Source: CAKZYD01 sp039814715 (GTDB lineage Bacteria; Pseudomonadota; Alphaproteobacteria; Sphingomonadales; CAKZYD01). Taken from it: DNA of 64,000 bases. A program made the position numbers and the translations under genes. Location of the stretch: assembly GCA_039814715.1 (NCBI GenBank), contig JBCCAR010000002.1, positions 62,001-126,000 of the forward strand. The letters run 5' to 3'. Shown here piece by piece: positions 26,235 through 34,808 of this stretch (its first letter is position 1; the number at the start of each line of letters is the position of its first letter). The notes beneath the pieces are model-generated. The model was not told the origin of the DNA, made no database searches, and saw only the letters and a program-made list of their open reading frames with translations.

Positions 26235-27237
26235 CAAGCTCCCAGCATATCCTACATCCTTTGAGGTTGAAACGGCTTGGACGTTCCGCGCGGCCGATTA
26301 CCCGGCTGAAGAGCGTCCAATCGCTTGGCGCCGGGCCATTGAACGCCTTCATATCCCCTTGGGGGCCATCGATGAAGCCTCGTCTCTGCGCGGGCGCATA
26401 AGCTGCAGAACTTCTCCGCAAGGCATAGAGTTTGCCGTGGTTGAGGGTGCGTCCATGGAGTTTTCAGGCCAGGACACCAATCAAGCGGACGGGCTATGGC
26501 TTGGCGTGAATATTTCTGGTGATGCAAAGCTGGTGGACGATGAACGCTCATGCGACATCCATCCCGGTGATTTGGTTTATGGGCCGACCGGGGTGAATGC
26601 CACGCTGCGTTTCCCTGGCCGGTTCCGCCATCTCTTCGTGCGCGCTCCTAAAATGGCTCTTAACCCGCGCATTTTAACACCGCTCTCTTTAAGCGTCGGC
26701 CATTTACCAGGCAGCGACGGCATCCACGCGGTGTTTTCCGGCATGATGAAAGCGCTGGCAGACGTGATTATGGACGTGAAAGACCATCAGCTGCGCCCTG
26801 TGGAACTCGCCGTTGCTGAATTTTTGCTCACATCCTTAGAGGCGGAGAAGGTGGCCTTTGGTCTTGGCGGCAATGTCGGCGCCAAAGCCTCTCACTTCAA
26901 CCGTGTATGCCAGGATATTGAAGCCAATTTGTCTGACCCTGATCTGTCGCTGAAAATGGTGGCCGATATGTCGGGCGCCTCCATGCGGTACATCCAAAAA
27001 CTGTTCGCTGGCGCAGGAGAAGGCTTTTCCAGCTATATCCGGACCCGCCGGCTGGAGCGCTGCAAACAAGATCTCGCCAGCCCTCTCCATGGGGACTTGT
27101 CCATTTCAGAAATCTGCTTTCGTTGGGGCTTTAACGGGACGGCGCATTTCTCGCGCAGCTTTAAAAACCAATACGGCGTCACTCCGCGCGATTATCGCCG
27201 CTCTGTGAGTGGCGGCGGAGCTATCGCGGACCAATGA
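26230..27237 (+). CDS. AraC-family regulator, probable ATT start
   Basis: The first conventional start (TTG 26359) has no ribosome site and cuts off about 43 residues that look like a real AraC N-terminus (YPAEERPIAWRRAIERLHI). Upstream, the frame has no ATG, GTG or TTG as far as a TGA at 26215; ATT 26230 overlaps the formamidase stop (ATTAA) and has AAGGA 8 bp before it. This gives 335 residues: an N-terminal ligand domain followed by the AraC helix-turn-helix at about 240-325 (MVADMSGASMRYIQKLF, then EICFRWGFNGTAHFSRSFK). It probably activates the Rieske operon it belongs to. Confidence 0.82.
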   Translation: MNKLPAYPTSFEVETAWTFRAADYPAEERPIAWRRAIERLHIPLGAIDEASSLRGRISCRTSPQGIEFAVVEGASMEFSGQDTNQADGLWLGVNISGDAKLVDDERSCDIHPGDLVYGPTGVNATLRFPGRFRHLFVRAPKMALNPRILTPLSLSVGHLPGSDGIHAVFSGMMKALADVIMDVKDHQLRPVELAVAEFLLTSLEAEKVAFGLGGNVGAKASHFNRVCQDIEANLSDPDLSLKMVADMSGASMRYIQKLFAGAGEGFSSYIRTRRLERCKQDLASPLHGDLSISEICFRWGFNGTAHFSRSFKNQYGVTPRDYRRSVSGGGAIADQ

Positions 27238-28010
27238 AGGCTGTGTGGGCCGTTTTGCTTGCGCTTCTGCCAGGACCTGCCGCCGCGCAAGACTACACCG
27301 TCTGCACAGACCGGCCAACCAATGGGAACGCGGTGTGCAGCGTTCCGCAAGGCCGGTTCCAAATCGAAATGGACTTTGTGAACTGGGCGCAAAGCGACAC
27401 CGCTTTTGGCGATAGCGAAACGCTGCTCTTCACCAACCCCACGCTTAAATATGGCCTGACCGATCGCTCTGATCTACAAGTCTCGATCTCTCCGCGCGTG
27501 CGCACCCGCACGGATACGGCCACTGGACGTGCGCGTGATGCCGGCGTGAGTGATGTGTTGCTCCGCTATAAATATCGTTTCTCAAAGGCCCATGCGGCGG
27601 TGCAGTTCGGTGTGATCCCCTATATCACGGTGCCCACCGCGTCGGATGGGGAAGATAGGGTGTCTGGCGGTGTCGCCGTGCCCATCTCATTACCGCTAAG
27701 CGAAAAGCTCACCTTGGTGACCAGTCCGCAAATCAATCTGGTGCCCGATAGTGCAAGCGGCGGCTATCATCTGGGCCTCGTGAACCTCATCAATCTTGGC
27801 TATGCACTCACCAGCAAGTTTGCGCTCTATGCTGAAGTATTCGCGCAAAACGATTTTGATCCCGCTGGCGACACGCATGTCTACACTGCCGACTTTGCGG
27901 CCAGCTATCTCATCACGCCGCGCATTCAAATTGATGCAGGAACGAACATCGGCCTTAACCGCGATGCGCCCGATATTCAGCTCTATACTGGGTTATCGGT
28001 GTTATTCTAG
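27234..28010 (+). CDS. Outer-membrane beta-barrel, phenol-degradation MetA-like channel
   Basis: The 258-residue product has a signal peptide (cleavage after AAA-Q near residue 18) and alternating beta strands ending in Phe (GLSVLF), as in outer-membrane barrels. It resembles proteins annotated as the 'MetA-pathway of phenol degradation' family, which are thought to bring aromatics through the outer membrane. It overlaps the AraC stop by 4 bp (ATGA) and is the last gene of the operon, a sensible place for a substrate channel. Confidence 0.75.
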   Translation: MKAVWAVLLALLPGPAAAQDYTVCTDRPTNGNAVCSVPQGRFQIEMDFVNWAQSDTAFGDSETLLFTNPTLKYGLTDRSDLQVSISPRVRTRTDTATGRARDAGVSDVLLRYKYRFSKAHAAVQFGVIPYITVPTASDGEDRVSGGVAVPISLPLSEKLTLVTSPQINLVPDSASGGYHLGLVNLINLGYALTSKFALYAEVFAQNDFDPAGDTHVYTADFAASYLITPRIQIDAGTNIGLNRDAPDIQLYTGLSVLF

Positions 28011-28028
28011 CGGCGAAAGGCCCATGGC

Positions 28029-28556
28029 TTAAGCGCCCGGGTCCATCGCATCTATCTCAGGCAAACGTTTGTCTACGGAGGAGCGTAGGTCACCGAGCCG
28101 GACGAGCAGGCGCTCGATTTCATAATCGCTCATGTCGCTGAACAGCTTGTCGAACCATTCTTCATGGGCGTTGGCCATCCGGTTAAATTCGCGCCGGCCT
28201 TTGGCTGTGAGTTTCACGATGATGCTGCGGCGATCGTTTTGCGCGGTTGTACGGCTCACAAAGCCATCTTCGATGAGGCGGTCGACAACGCTGGTCACAT
28301 TACCCGAAGACACCATGAGCGATTTTGACAATTCGCTCATCACCATACCATCGGGCCGCCGCTCCAGCGCAGCCATCAAATCAAAACGCGGCAATGTTGT
28401 GCCAAACTGGTCAATGAGCTGCCGGCGAACCTGCTTTTCAATCACCATCACACAGCTGAGCATCCGCAGCCAAAGCCGCAGCGAGAGTTTGCTATGTGGG
28501 GCGCCGTCATGTTTTTCCTGCGGTGTTGCCGCAGTTTCGCGCTCAGGTGATGCCAT
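28029..28556 (-). CDS. MarR-family regulator
   Basis: I use ATG 28556 (MASPERET), as the 18 extra residues from 28610 are not MarR-like. The 175-residue protein has the winged helix (RFDLMAALERRPDGMVMSEL, then SSGNVTSVVDRLIEDGFVSR and a basic wing at TAQNDRRSIIV). It is divergent from a flavin reductase-type gene and convergent with the barrel gene. It probably controls the 28732-30123 pair or the flavin reductase alone. Confidence 0.85.
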   Translation of the reverse strand: MASPERETAATPQEKHDGAPHSKLSLRLWLRMLSCVMVIEKQVRRQLIDQFGTTLPRFDLMAALERRPDGMVMSELSKSLMVSSGNVTSVVDRLIEDGFVSRTTAQNDRRSIIVKLTAKGRREFNRMANAHEEWFDKLFSDMSDYEIERLLVRLGDLRSSVDKRLPEIDAMDPGA

Positions 28557-28731
28557 CGGTGTTGTCTCCCCCTTAGGCACTAGTTGAAGCTTAAATAGTC
28601 CAAGGCGCAACCAATTTTCTCAACCGAACAGGAAATTGCATAAAATGAATAGTTCTTTCACTGTCGGTGTTTTGCGCTTGGGTAAGCTTAGGCATTATGT
28701 TCCCACTGGTTTGAAGCGAGGGATAAGCGCT

Positions 28732-29250
28732 ATGACAATGCAATCAATGCCGTTTCCGGATATGACAGAAGCTGCCTTTAAAGCGGGCATGCGGCAGCTG
28801 GTTGGCGGCGTCACGGCCATTGCAACCACGCTTGATGGCCGCAAAACAGGTTTAACAGCCACGGCGGTTTGCTCTGTCTCCGCTGAACCGCCACGGCTTC
28901 TTGTCTGCGTGAATTGCCGCGGGGAAACCTATGAGATGATTGGCGCCTCGCGCGCTTTTTCCGTCAATATCTTGGCGCGCGAACATGAAACGCTCGCTAA
29001 GCGCTTTGCCGGTATGCTGCCACTCGAACAAGGTGATAAATTTGCCGATGGAGATTGGGAGAGCGCTGCAACGGGGGCCCCAATGCTACAAGATGCGCTC
29101 GCCAGCTTTGATTGCCGGGTCTCCATGATTATGGACACCGGCAGCCACGGCGTTGTGATCGGGGATATTCAGCATGTGCGTGTGCGCGATGGCGGCAGTC
29201 CCTTGCTCTATAGCGCTGGTGAATTCACGACTACCGCCGCCGCTGCATAA
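28732..29250 (+). CDS. Flavin reductase-like domain protein
   Basis: The ATG at 28732 (MTMQSMPF) follows AGCGAGGGAT, a usable ribosome site; a longer frame from 28636 is unlikely. The 172-residue protein has the flavin-reductase pattern (RQLVGGVTAIATT, TGLTATAVCSVSAEPP, LLVCVNCRGETYE, FSVNILA, HGVVIGDI). It would supply reduced FMN/FAD to a monooxygenase, or reduce flavin for another oxygenase. No two-component monooxygenase is adjacent in this window. Confidence 0.87.
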   Translation: MTMQSMPFPDMTEAAFKAGMRQLVGGVTAIATTLDGRKTGLTATAVCSVSAEPPRLLVCVNCRGETYEMIGASRAFSVNILAREHETLAKRFAGMLPLEQGDKFADGDWESAATGAPMLQDALASFDCRVSMIMDTGSHGVVIGDIQHVRVRDGGSPLLYSAGEFTTTAAAA

Positions 29251-29340
29251 CCATCCATCACTGAGATACTTTAAGTTTGAAATTGTTTTGCGCCGGGCCT
29301 AAAGTCTGAAGCAGAGGGTTATCGCAAGGGAGCACGGCGC

Positions 29341-30123
29341 ATGTCTGCTAACATCTTATCATCACTGGTTGGCGCCATTGGTGGCGGCTCGGTCAAAGTC
29401 GTTGATCTAACAGAAACGCTGACAGAAAAATTCCCGGTCCTGCAATTGCCGCCTGAATTTGCGCAGTGCGTTCCATTTCAGAAAAAAGTCGTCAGCCGCT
29501 ATGATGATGATGGCCCCGGCTGGTACTGGAATGAATTCACCTTGAATGAGCATACCGGTACGCACTTTGATGCGCCCATTCACTGGGTCACCGGCAAGGA
29601 TTTGCCCAATGCCTCTGTTGATCTGCTGCCGGCTGAGAGCTTTATCGCGCCGGTCTGCGTCATCGATTGCTCTGCTGAGATTAAAGCCAACCCTGGGTTC
29701 ATCCTGACCAAAGAGTTCTTGATGACGTGGGAGGAAACGCATGGCCAGATTGAGCCTGGCAGCTGGCTGTTTATGCGCTCTGACTGGCGCAAGATTGCTG
29801 ACCCCAACAACTATACAAACATGAAGGAAGATGGCGGTCATTCGCCTGGGCCAGATGCTGCCTGCGTTCAATGGATGATCAACGATCGCGACGTGCTTGG
29901 CTTTGGCACTGAGTGTATCGGTACAGATGCCGGCCAGGCCTTCGCCTTTGACCCACCCTATCCCTGCCATACGCTCATGCACGGCGCGGGAAAATACGGC
30001 CTCCAGTGCATGACCAATTTAGACTTACTGCCTGCCAAAGGCGCGCTCATCATCTCCCCGCCGCTCAAAATTGAAGACGGCTCCGGCAGCCCGCTACGCG
30101 TGCTGGCACTCGCGCCTGCCTAG
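29341..30123 (+). CDS. Metal-dependent cyclase-family hydrolase (kynurenine formamidase-like)
   Basis: The 260-residue product has the cyclase-family metal motif HTGTHFDAPIHW with His71, His75, Asp77 and His81. Members include bacterial kynurenine formamidase (KynB), isatin hydrolase and other enzymes opening amides or rings. It lies 90 bp after the flavin reductase gene. Together with the Rieske/extradiol/formamidase group nearby, a role in opening an N-formyl or N-acyl aromatic intermediate is plausible. Its exact substrate is not determined. Confidence 0.85.
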   Translation: MSANILSSLVGAIGGGSVKVVDLTETLTEKFPVLQLPPEFAQCVPFQKKVVSRYDDDGPGWYWNEFTLNEHTGTHFDAPIHWVTGKDLPNASVDLLPAESFIAPVCVIDCSAEIKANPGFILTKEFLMTWEETHGQIEPGSWLFMRSDWRKIADPNNYTNMKEDGGHSPGPDAACVQWMINDRDVLGFGTECIGTDAGQAFAFDPPYPCHTLMHGAGKYGLQCMTNLDLLPAKGALIISPPLKIEDGSGSPLRVLALAPA

Positions 30124-30404
30124 CCGCGATTGGCTCTATGGCGCTGATTTAGCGCTATCTTGGATTTGCTGATTAGGTCCGCGAACGGCGGTCTTTTAGG
30201 CTGCTTTACAAACGAACGTTTGCGCTGCGAGTAATGGCAATGTTGGGACATTGCTGCCGTCTCTCGCAAGCGCTCACCAAGAAATGCCGAACACATAAAT
30301 CAGGCACTTTCCTGCTATTACCCCTCAAGAGAGCCGAGCGTATCATTTACGAGAAACGGTTGAAGTTGTAACGTTCTGGAACCTCGTTACTGGGAAATTT
30401 GTTA

Positions 30405-30872
30405 ATGCAAGCTCACGAGCTAGAATACCAAAGCCTGAAGCCTTTGTTGGAAGCATATGACGAAAAGGGTCGCGGTTAGGCAAGAGCCTTCCTGAATTGG
30501 TTTCTTGATAACATCTTTCGGCTCGAGGCGATCGATGCTGATGATGCAATCTGCGATCGTCCAAATGATCGCGGGATTGATGGGATCTATGTTGATCATA
30601 CAATGGAAGCGATCTTTGTCCTTCAGTCCAAGGTAAAACAAAGCGTGGGAACTACTGGCGACGCACCACTTCGGGAACTGGCCGGAACAATGACCCAATT
30701 CGACAGCGCTGAATCTGTACAAGCCCTTTTGGATGGAAGCGGAAATAAGGAGTTAAAATCCGTTCTTACGCGGAATAACATTAAGGACCTTATCACCAAA
30801 GGCTACAAGTTGATTGGTGCATTTATTTGTAATCGCAATCTCGACACAAATGGGCAGGAATTCGTTGATTAA
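30405..30872 (+). pseudogene. Broken AIPR-like abortive-infection gene
   Basis: An ATG at 30405 opens a frame that reads through one internal TAG (30477-30479, codon 25) and then continues to TAA 30870. Beyond the TAG the frame stays coherent: NWFLDNIFRLE, DRPNDRGIDGIY with Asp59, and LQSK with Gln74 and Lys76, the D-x(n)-QxK core of a PD-(D/E)xK nuclease as in the N-terminus of AIPR phage-resistance proteins. Intact AIPR proteins are several hundred residues, so the 3' part is also missing. The stretch is AT-richer than its flanks. A protein from the downstream ATG 30603 (89 residues) is possible but would lack the catalytic Asp. Confidence 0.65.
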
Positions 30873-30889
30873 ACAGGTAATCTCATTGT

Positions 30890-32302
30890 TTATGCTCGCA
30901 AGACGCGTTCCAAGAGATCAACGCTATAACCGGTGGCGCCTTGGGGCGCGGCGTAGGGATCATGCTCGGACCAGGCTGTGTTGGCGATATCGAGATGCGC
31001 CCAAGGTGTGTTTCCCACGAAATGCTGCAGGAAAATAGCGGCATAGATGCTGCCGGCTTCTCGTCCGCGGCCCATGTTCCTCAGGTCCGATACACTGCCT
31101 TTCATGTGGTCTGCGTAATGCTCTGGCAGGGGCATGCGCCACAGCGCTTCACCGGTTTTTGCTGCAGCGTCCTGGAGAGTGGCCGCGAGCGCGTCATCAT
31201 TGGCGTACAGCCCGGCTATATCCGCCCCGAGCGCCGTCGTAACCGCCCCGGTCAGTGTTGCAATATTGATCATGGCTTTTGGCTCGAAAGCGGAGTTGGC
31301 GAAGCAGAGGAGGTCCGCTAGGACCATACGCCCCTCTGCATCCGTGTTTTCGACCTCCACTGTTGTGCCAGACATACAGGTGACCACATCGCCGGGCTTT
31401 ATAGCCGCGCCGCTCGGCATATTCTCTACCAGGCCAATGACTGCGCAGACGGGTGTTTGAAGGTTTTGCAGCGCTGCGGCTTTGATGACGCCAACCACGG
31501 CCGCTGCGCCGGCCATGTCATATTTCATGCGCTCCATGCCGGCCTTTTGCTTTAAGGAGATGCCGCCGCTGTCAAAAGTGACTCCCTTCCCGATAAGCGC
31601 AAGCGGCGGATCGTCTACGTCCTGAGGCCGCCATTCGAGCTGAACGACGCGCGGCGGCTCTGCGCTGCCTTGTGCAATGCCCAGCAAGCCGCCCATGCCA
31701 AGCTTGTTGATCTTGTGTTCATCCAGCACAGTCACGCGCAGTCCTAAGCTAGACAATGCGCCGCATTCATCTGCAAAAGCACGCGGCGTCAATATGTTTG
31801 CGGGCTGAAGAACCAATTTGCGGCAAAGCTCCATGCCACTGGCTACGGCGTCTGTGCGCTTAAGAATGCCTGCAGCTTCTTTGGCGTTATCCACGTGCAG
31901 GCTTTCCAAGCCCCGCTCATCATCTGCCTTTTGGCCAGGATAACGGATACCAGCCTGCATGACCCCTTTAAGAACGGCTTGAAGGGTTTCGGGCGGTAAA
32001 TGCTGACCATAAAGTCGCGCGGTTTTGGCTTTCAGGGCCAGGGCTTGGCAAAGCGCCTTTGCGCTGGCTTGGCGCGCGGCCGATTGCTTTATTGAAAACA
32101 AGACCACCCACTTGACCGGACAGGCGGGAGGCGCAGGCAGAGCGATAGGGCATCCGGCCTCAACGGCAGCGCCCAAGTGATCGGCAACAAATTTCTTGAG
32201 CTCGCCAGCCAGCGTTTCAATGCAGGCATCCTGCGGATCGGATATCGGAATGAGAGCGACATCTGATCGTTTTGACTTGGTCGAAAGGGCTGTAATTTTC
32301 AT
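30890..32302 (-). CDS. M17 leucyl aminopeptidase
   Basis: The 470-residue protein has the M17 catalytic core: Lys239, Asp244 and Lys251 in GKGVTFDSGG and SLKQKAG, Asp262 in KYDMAGA, and Asp321, Glu323, Arg325 in NTDAEGRMVLAD. It removes N-terminal residues from short peptides in the cytoplasm. It is the last gene of the TonB receptor-MFS-esterase-oligoendopeptidase operon, with a 4-bp overlap to the gene before it. It would finish off peptides cut by the M3 enzyme. Confidence 0.93.
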   Translation of the reverse strand: MKITALSTKSKRSDVALIPISDPQDACIETLAGELKKFVADHLGAAVEAGCPIALPAPPACPVKWVVLFSIKQSAARQASAKALCQALALKAKTARLYGQHLPPETLQAVLKGVMQAGIRYPGQKADDERGLESLHVDNAKEAAGILKRTDAVASGMELCRKLVLQPANILTPRAFADECGALSSLGLRVTVLDEHKINKLGMGGLLGIAQGSAEPPRVVQLEWRPQDVDDPPLALIGKGVTFDSGGISLKQKAGMERMKYDMAGAAAVVGVIKAAALQNLQTPVCAVIGLVENMPSGAAIKPGDVVTCMSGTTVEVENTDAEGRMVLADLLCFANSAFEPKAMINIATLTGAVTTALGADIAGLYANDDALAATLQDAAAKTGEALWRMPLPEHYADHMKGSVSDLRNMGRGREAGSIYAAIFLQHFVGNTPWAHLDIANTAWSEHDPYAAPQGATGYSVDLLERVLRA

Positions 32303-33960
32303 ACCGGTTTACACTCCTGTTGTGCCGCATCAGGGCTGGCCTTAAGCGCTTGCTGCCATGTGGCCTCACGGGTGAGATCAAACCCGAACAGGGCTTCCAT
32401 ATCGCTGAGATGGCAGTCCCCGCCAAGCGCCATCATCTCTCTGAATTGTTGGTAGAACCTGCCTGGATCGGCCTTTTGGACGTCAGCGAGGAGGCAGGCG
32501 GTAAGTTCTCCAAACGGGTAAGCGTACATGTAAAACGGGTATTCGAAGAAATGTGGCACGAGAAAGTAGAGCCCGCCAAAATCCCTCTGCGGGAGGAGGT
32601 CTGGCCCGATCAGCGCGCCTTCATGCGTCGCAAACGCCCCCTCAAGCCAATCGGCACTTAAGGAGCCCAGCGCCTTTTGTGCATAGGCCGCGCGCTCAAA
32701 TTGATAGAGCGCGTTTTGCCGATAGCAGGTGTTGATGAAATCCTGCCGGCGACGGCGCTGCAGTCGTGTCTTGGCCTTTTCATTCGGCTCGGCGTCCAAA
32801 AGGGCATTAAAAGCTATCTGTTCGGCGAAGATCGCTGCCGTCTCTGCAATCGGGAAGGGCGTTGGCGCGCGCAATGGGCCGCGTCCGCGAGCATACCAAT
32901 AGTGAATGGCATGCCCAAGCTCATGCGCCAATTCCAGAACGCACCGAACGCTGCCGCGATAGTTCAGCACAATGCGCGGCGACGTGTCAGGGGATCCTGG
33001 GAGGCAAAAACCGCCTTCTGTTTTTCCTGCTCTGGAGAAGGCATCAATCCACCCTTTTGAGAAAAACTGTCCGGCGATATCGCGGTAATCCGGATCAACG
33101 TCATCAAAAGCGTCAAGAATAAGATTGCGGGCGTTCTCAAACGGGATATGATTTTGTGTATTGCTGCTGAGCGGCGCGGCGCGATCCCAATAGTCAAGCT
33201 GATCCTGTCCCATCCAGGTCGCCTTATCCTTATAAAAGCGTGGGGTGACTTGAGATTGAGAGCTTGCAAGGGCTGAAGACAACGCCTCTAAACTTGCGCT
33301 GTTAGCGTTGTTTTGCGCATGGCGCCTCTCCTCGGGTTTATCGAAACCAAGGGCTTGTGCCTGCGCGATGCGGCAGGTTAAAAAACTGTCGAACAAAGTC
33401 GCGTGGAGATCACGGCGCTCTTTGAGGAGCACTACCAGCTTTTGGTAGGCGTCACTGCGCACTTCAGCGTCGGGGGAGGTGAGATGGGCTTTCAGCGCCG
33501 GGGCGGTCTCGCCATTCGCGCCCAGTCCAAGACATTGCGTGCGTGCTGTTTTGAGGCCTTGCTCAATACTTTGGAGCGCGACGACGTGACGGGATGCCTG
33601 ACCGTCCAGCAATTTAGGGGTCTGCCGGGCCACGCGATCACGCCATTTCTCGAAGGGGACGAGCGCGGGGTCACTTGAAAAATTTGGCCGCTTGGACAAA
33701 GCCATGAGCGCAGGGCAGGTTGTCGCTCTAATCCGCGCGACGCGATCTAAAGCGTTATGGGCGGCCTTGGCAAGGGGCGCGTCCTGGGTGGCCAGCGCGG
33801 TCTCGAAGGCCGTGTGTGTTTCAACCTCTTGTAGCAAACCCTCCGTTGTCTCCAGCATGCGCAGCTGGTCCGTTGGCGCTGCGCCCGGCCTGGTCAGGCT
33901 CGCAGCAAGCTGCTCAGCCTTTGCCAAAGCCTGGTCAAGAGTGCTGAGCTTGGAGGTCAT
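32299..33960 (-). CDS. M3-family oligoendopeptidase
   Basis: The 553-residue zinc peptidase has HELGH at 346-350 (LAHELGHAIHYW), the M3 zinc site; the third ligand Glu lies about 25 residues later in FPIAETAAIFAEQ. M3 enzymes such as oligopeptidase F cut peptides of roughly 7-17 residues in the cytoplasm, so the operon substrate may be a peptide. Overlaps of 4 bp at both ends show co-translation with the esterase and the aminopeptidase. Confidence 0.9.
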   Translation of the reverse strand: MTSKLSTLDQALAKAEQLAASLTRPGAAPTDQLRMLETTEGLLQEVETHTAFETALATQDAPLAKAAHNALDRVARIRATTCPALMALSKRPNFSSDPALVPFEKWRDRVARQTPKLLDGQASRHVVALQSIEQGLKTARTQCLGLGANGETAPALKAHLTSPDAEVRSDAYQKLVVLLKERRDLHATLFDSFLTCRIAQAQALGFDKPEERRHAQNNANSASLEALSSALASSQSQVTPRFYKDKATWMGQDQLDYWDRAAPLSSNTQNHIPFENARNLILDAFDDVDPDYRDIAGQFFSKGWIDAFSRAGKTEGGFCLPGSPDTSPRIVLNYRGSVRCVLELAHELGHAIHYWYARGRGPLRAPTPFPIAETAAIFAEQIAFNALLDAEPNEKAKTRLQRRRRQDFINTCYRQNALYQFERAAYAQKALGSLSADWLEGAFATHEGALIGPDLLPQRDFGGLYFLVPHFFEYPFYMYAYPFGELTACLLADVQKADPGRFYQQFREMMALGGDCHLSDMEALFGFDLTREATWQQALKASPDAAQQECKPV

Positions 33961-34808
33961 AGATATGGGTCTTGGAAAATATAACGCAGGCCGCGCGTCA
34001 AGCCGGGCCCCATGATGGAATGATGGGATTCGCCGCTTAGAATTTCGACTTTGGCTTCAATAAGATCGCGATGCGTTGCGCACAGCGTGCCGAGGCTGAC
34101 AACATTCTGGACCATCTGAATGTTGGTGACCATCTCTGGCTCGTCGGGCGGGGTGATCTCCATTTCAAGACTGCCTGCCGCCACGTAAAGCCTGCCACTG
34201 GCCGGCTGTTCGCTTTCAAGGCCCGCTTGCATTAGCTTCAGAACGAGCCTGTCATCCCAGAACAGCGATGGACTAAGCGCAATATGATGCGTGAATTTGG
34301 GCTCAGCTTGTGCGCGCGCATACAGCGTGAAAAGGCCGCCAAAAGACAGGCCAGCCAGGCAACTGATATCTGGATCTGTGGGATAGCGCTGATTGATGAA
34401 CGCCTTAACGTGGTCTTTTAGAAACGCAAGCGTTGCGTCAGCGCCGCCGCTCTCAACTTCTCCGCTACTCCAGGGCGATGACCATTTGGTGGGTGTGAGT
34501 TCAAGCGTTCGGCGCGCTGAGAAGTCTGACAGGTCAAAGTCTGGGTAGCCGATGCCAACCATAAGACACGGCGGCACATGGCCGCTGAACTGCAACATCC
34601 TGAGTTGATCCACAAGGGCGCCAAACATGAGATTGGCGTCGACAATATAAACCACCGGCCATGGCCTATTGGCTTGCATCAGCGACAGACCTTCGTCCGG
34701 TACGTGGGGCGCAGCAACCGATATGAGCATTGGTCCAAATGGGCCATCCACCTGGTAGCTCTGCGTGTTGGGCAGGCAGGCATGTCCTGCGGACGTGAAA
34801 GTGCTCAT
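33957..34808 (-). CDS. Esterase (putative esterase/IroE-Fes-like fold)
   Basis: The start at 34808 (MSTFTSAGH) forms an ATGA-type overlap with the MFS stop. The 283-residue protein has VVYIVDANLMF and a nucleophile elbow GLSFGG with Ser155; the catalytic His is probably in SGESHHSIMG near the C-terminus. This 'putative esterase' family includes siderophore esterases and acyl hydrolases. Together with a TonB receptor and MFS transporter, hydrolysis of an ester-linked peptide or depsipeptide is likely. No signal peptide is visible, so it acts in the cytoplasm. Confidence 0.85.
   Translation of the reverse strand: MSTFTSAGHACLPNTQSYQVDGPFGPMLISVAAPHVPDEGLSLMQANRPWPVVYIVDANLMFGALVDQLRMLQFSGHVPPCLMVGIGYPDFDLSDFSARRTLELTPTKWSSPWSSGEVESGGADATLAFLKDHVKAFINQRYPTDPDISCLAGLSFGGLFTLYARAQAEPKFTHHIALSPSLFWDDRLVLKLMQAGLESEQPASGRLYVAAGSLEMEITPPDEPEMVTNIQMVQNVVSLGTLCATHRDLIEAKVEILSGESHHSIMGPGLTRGLRYIFQDPYL

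Noticed and set aside
26359..26361. TTG as start of the AraC gene
   Set aside because: No ribosome site precedes it and it would remove a conserved part of the N-terminal domain.
30209..30222. CAAACG-AA-CGTTTG inverted repeat in the gap after the cyclase gene
   Set aside because: A perfect 6-bp palindrome, but it has no second copy and no regulator nearby; too weak to call an operator.
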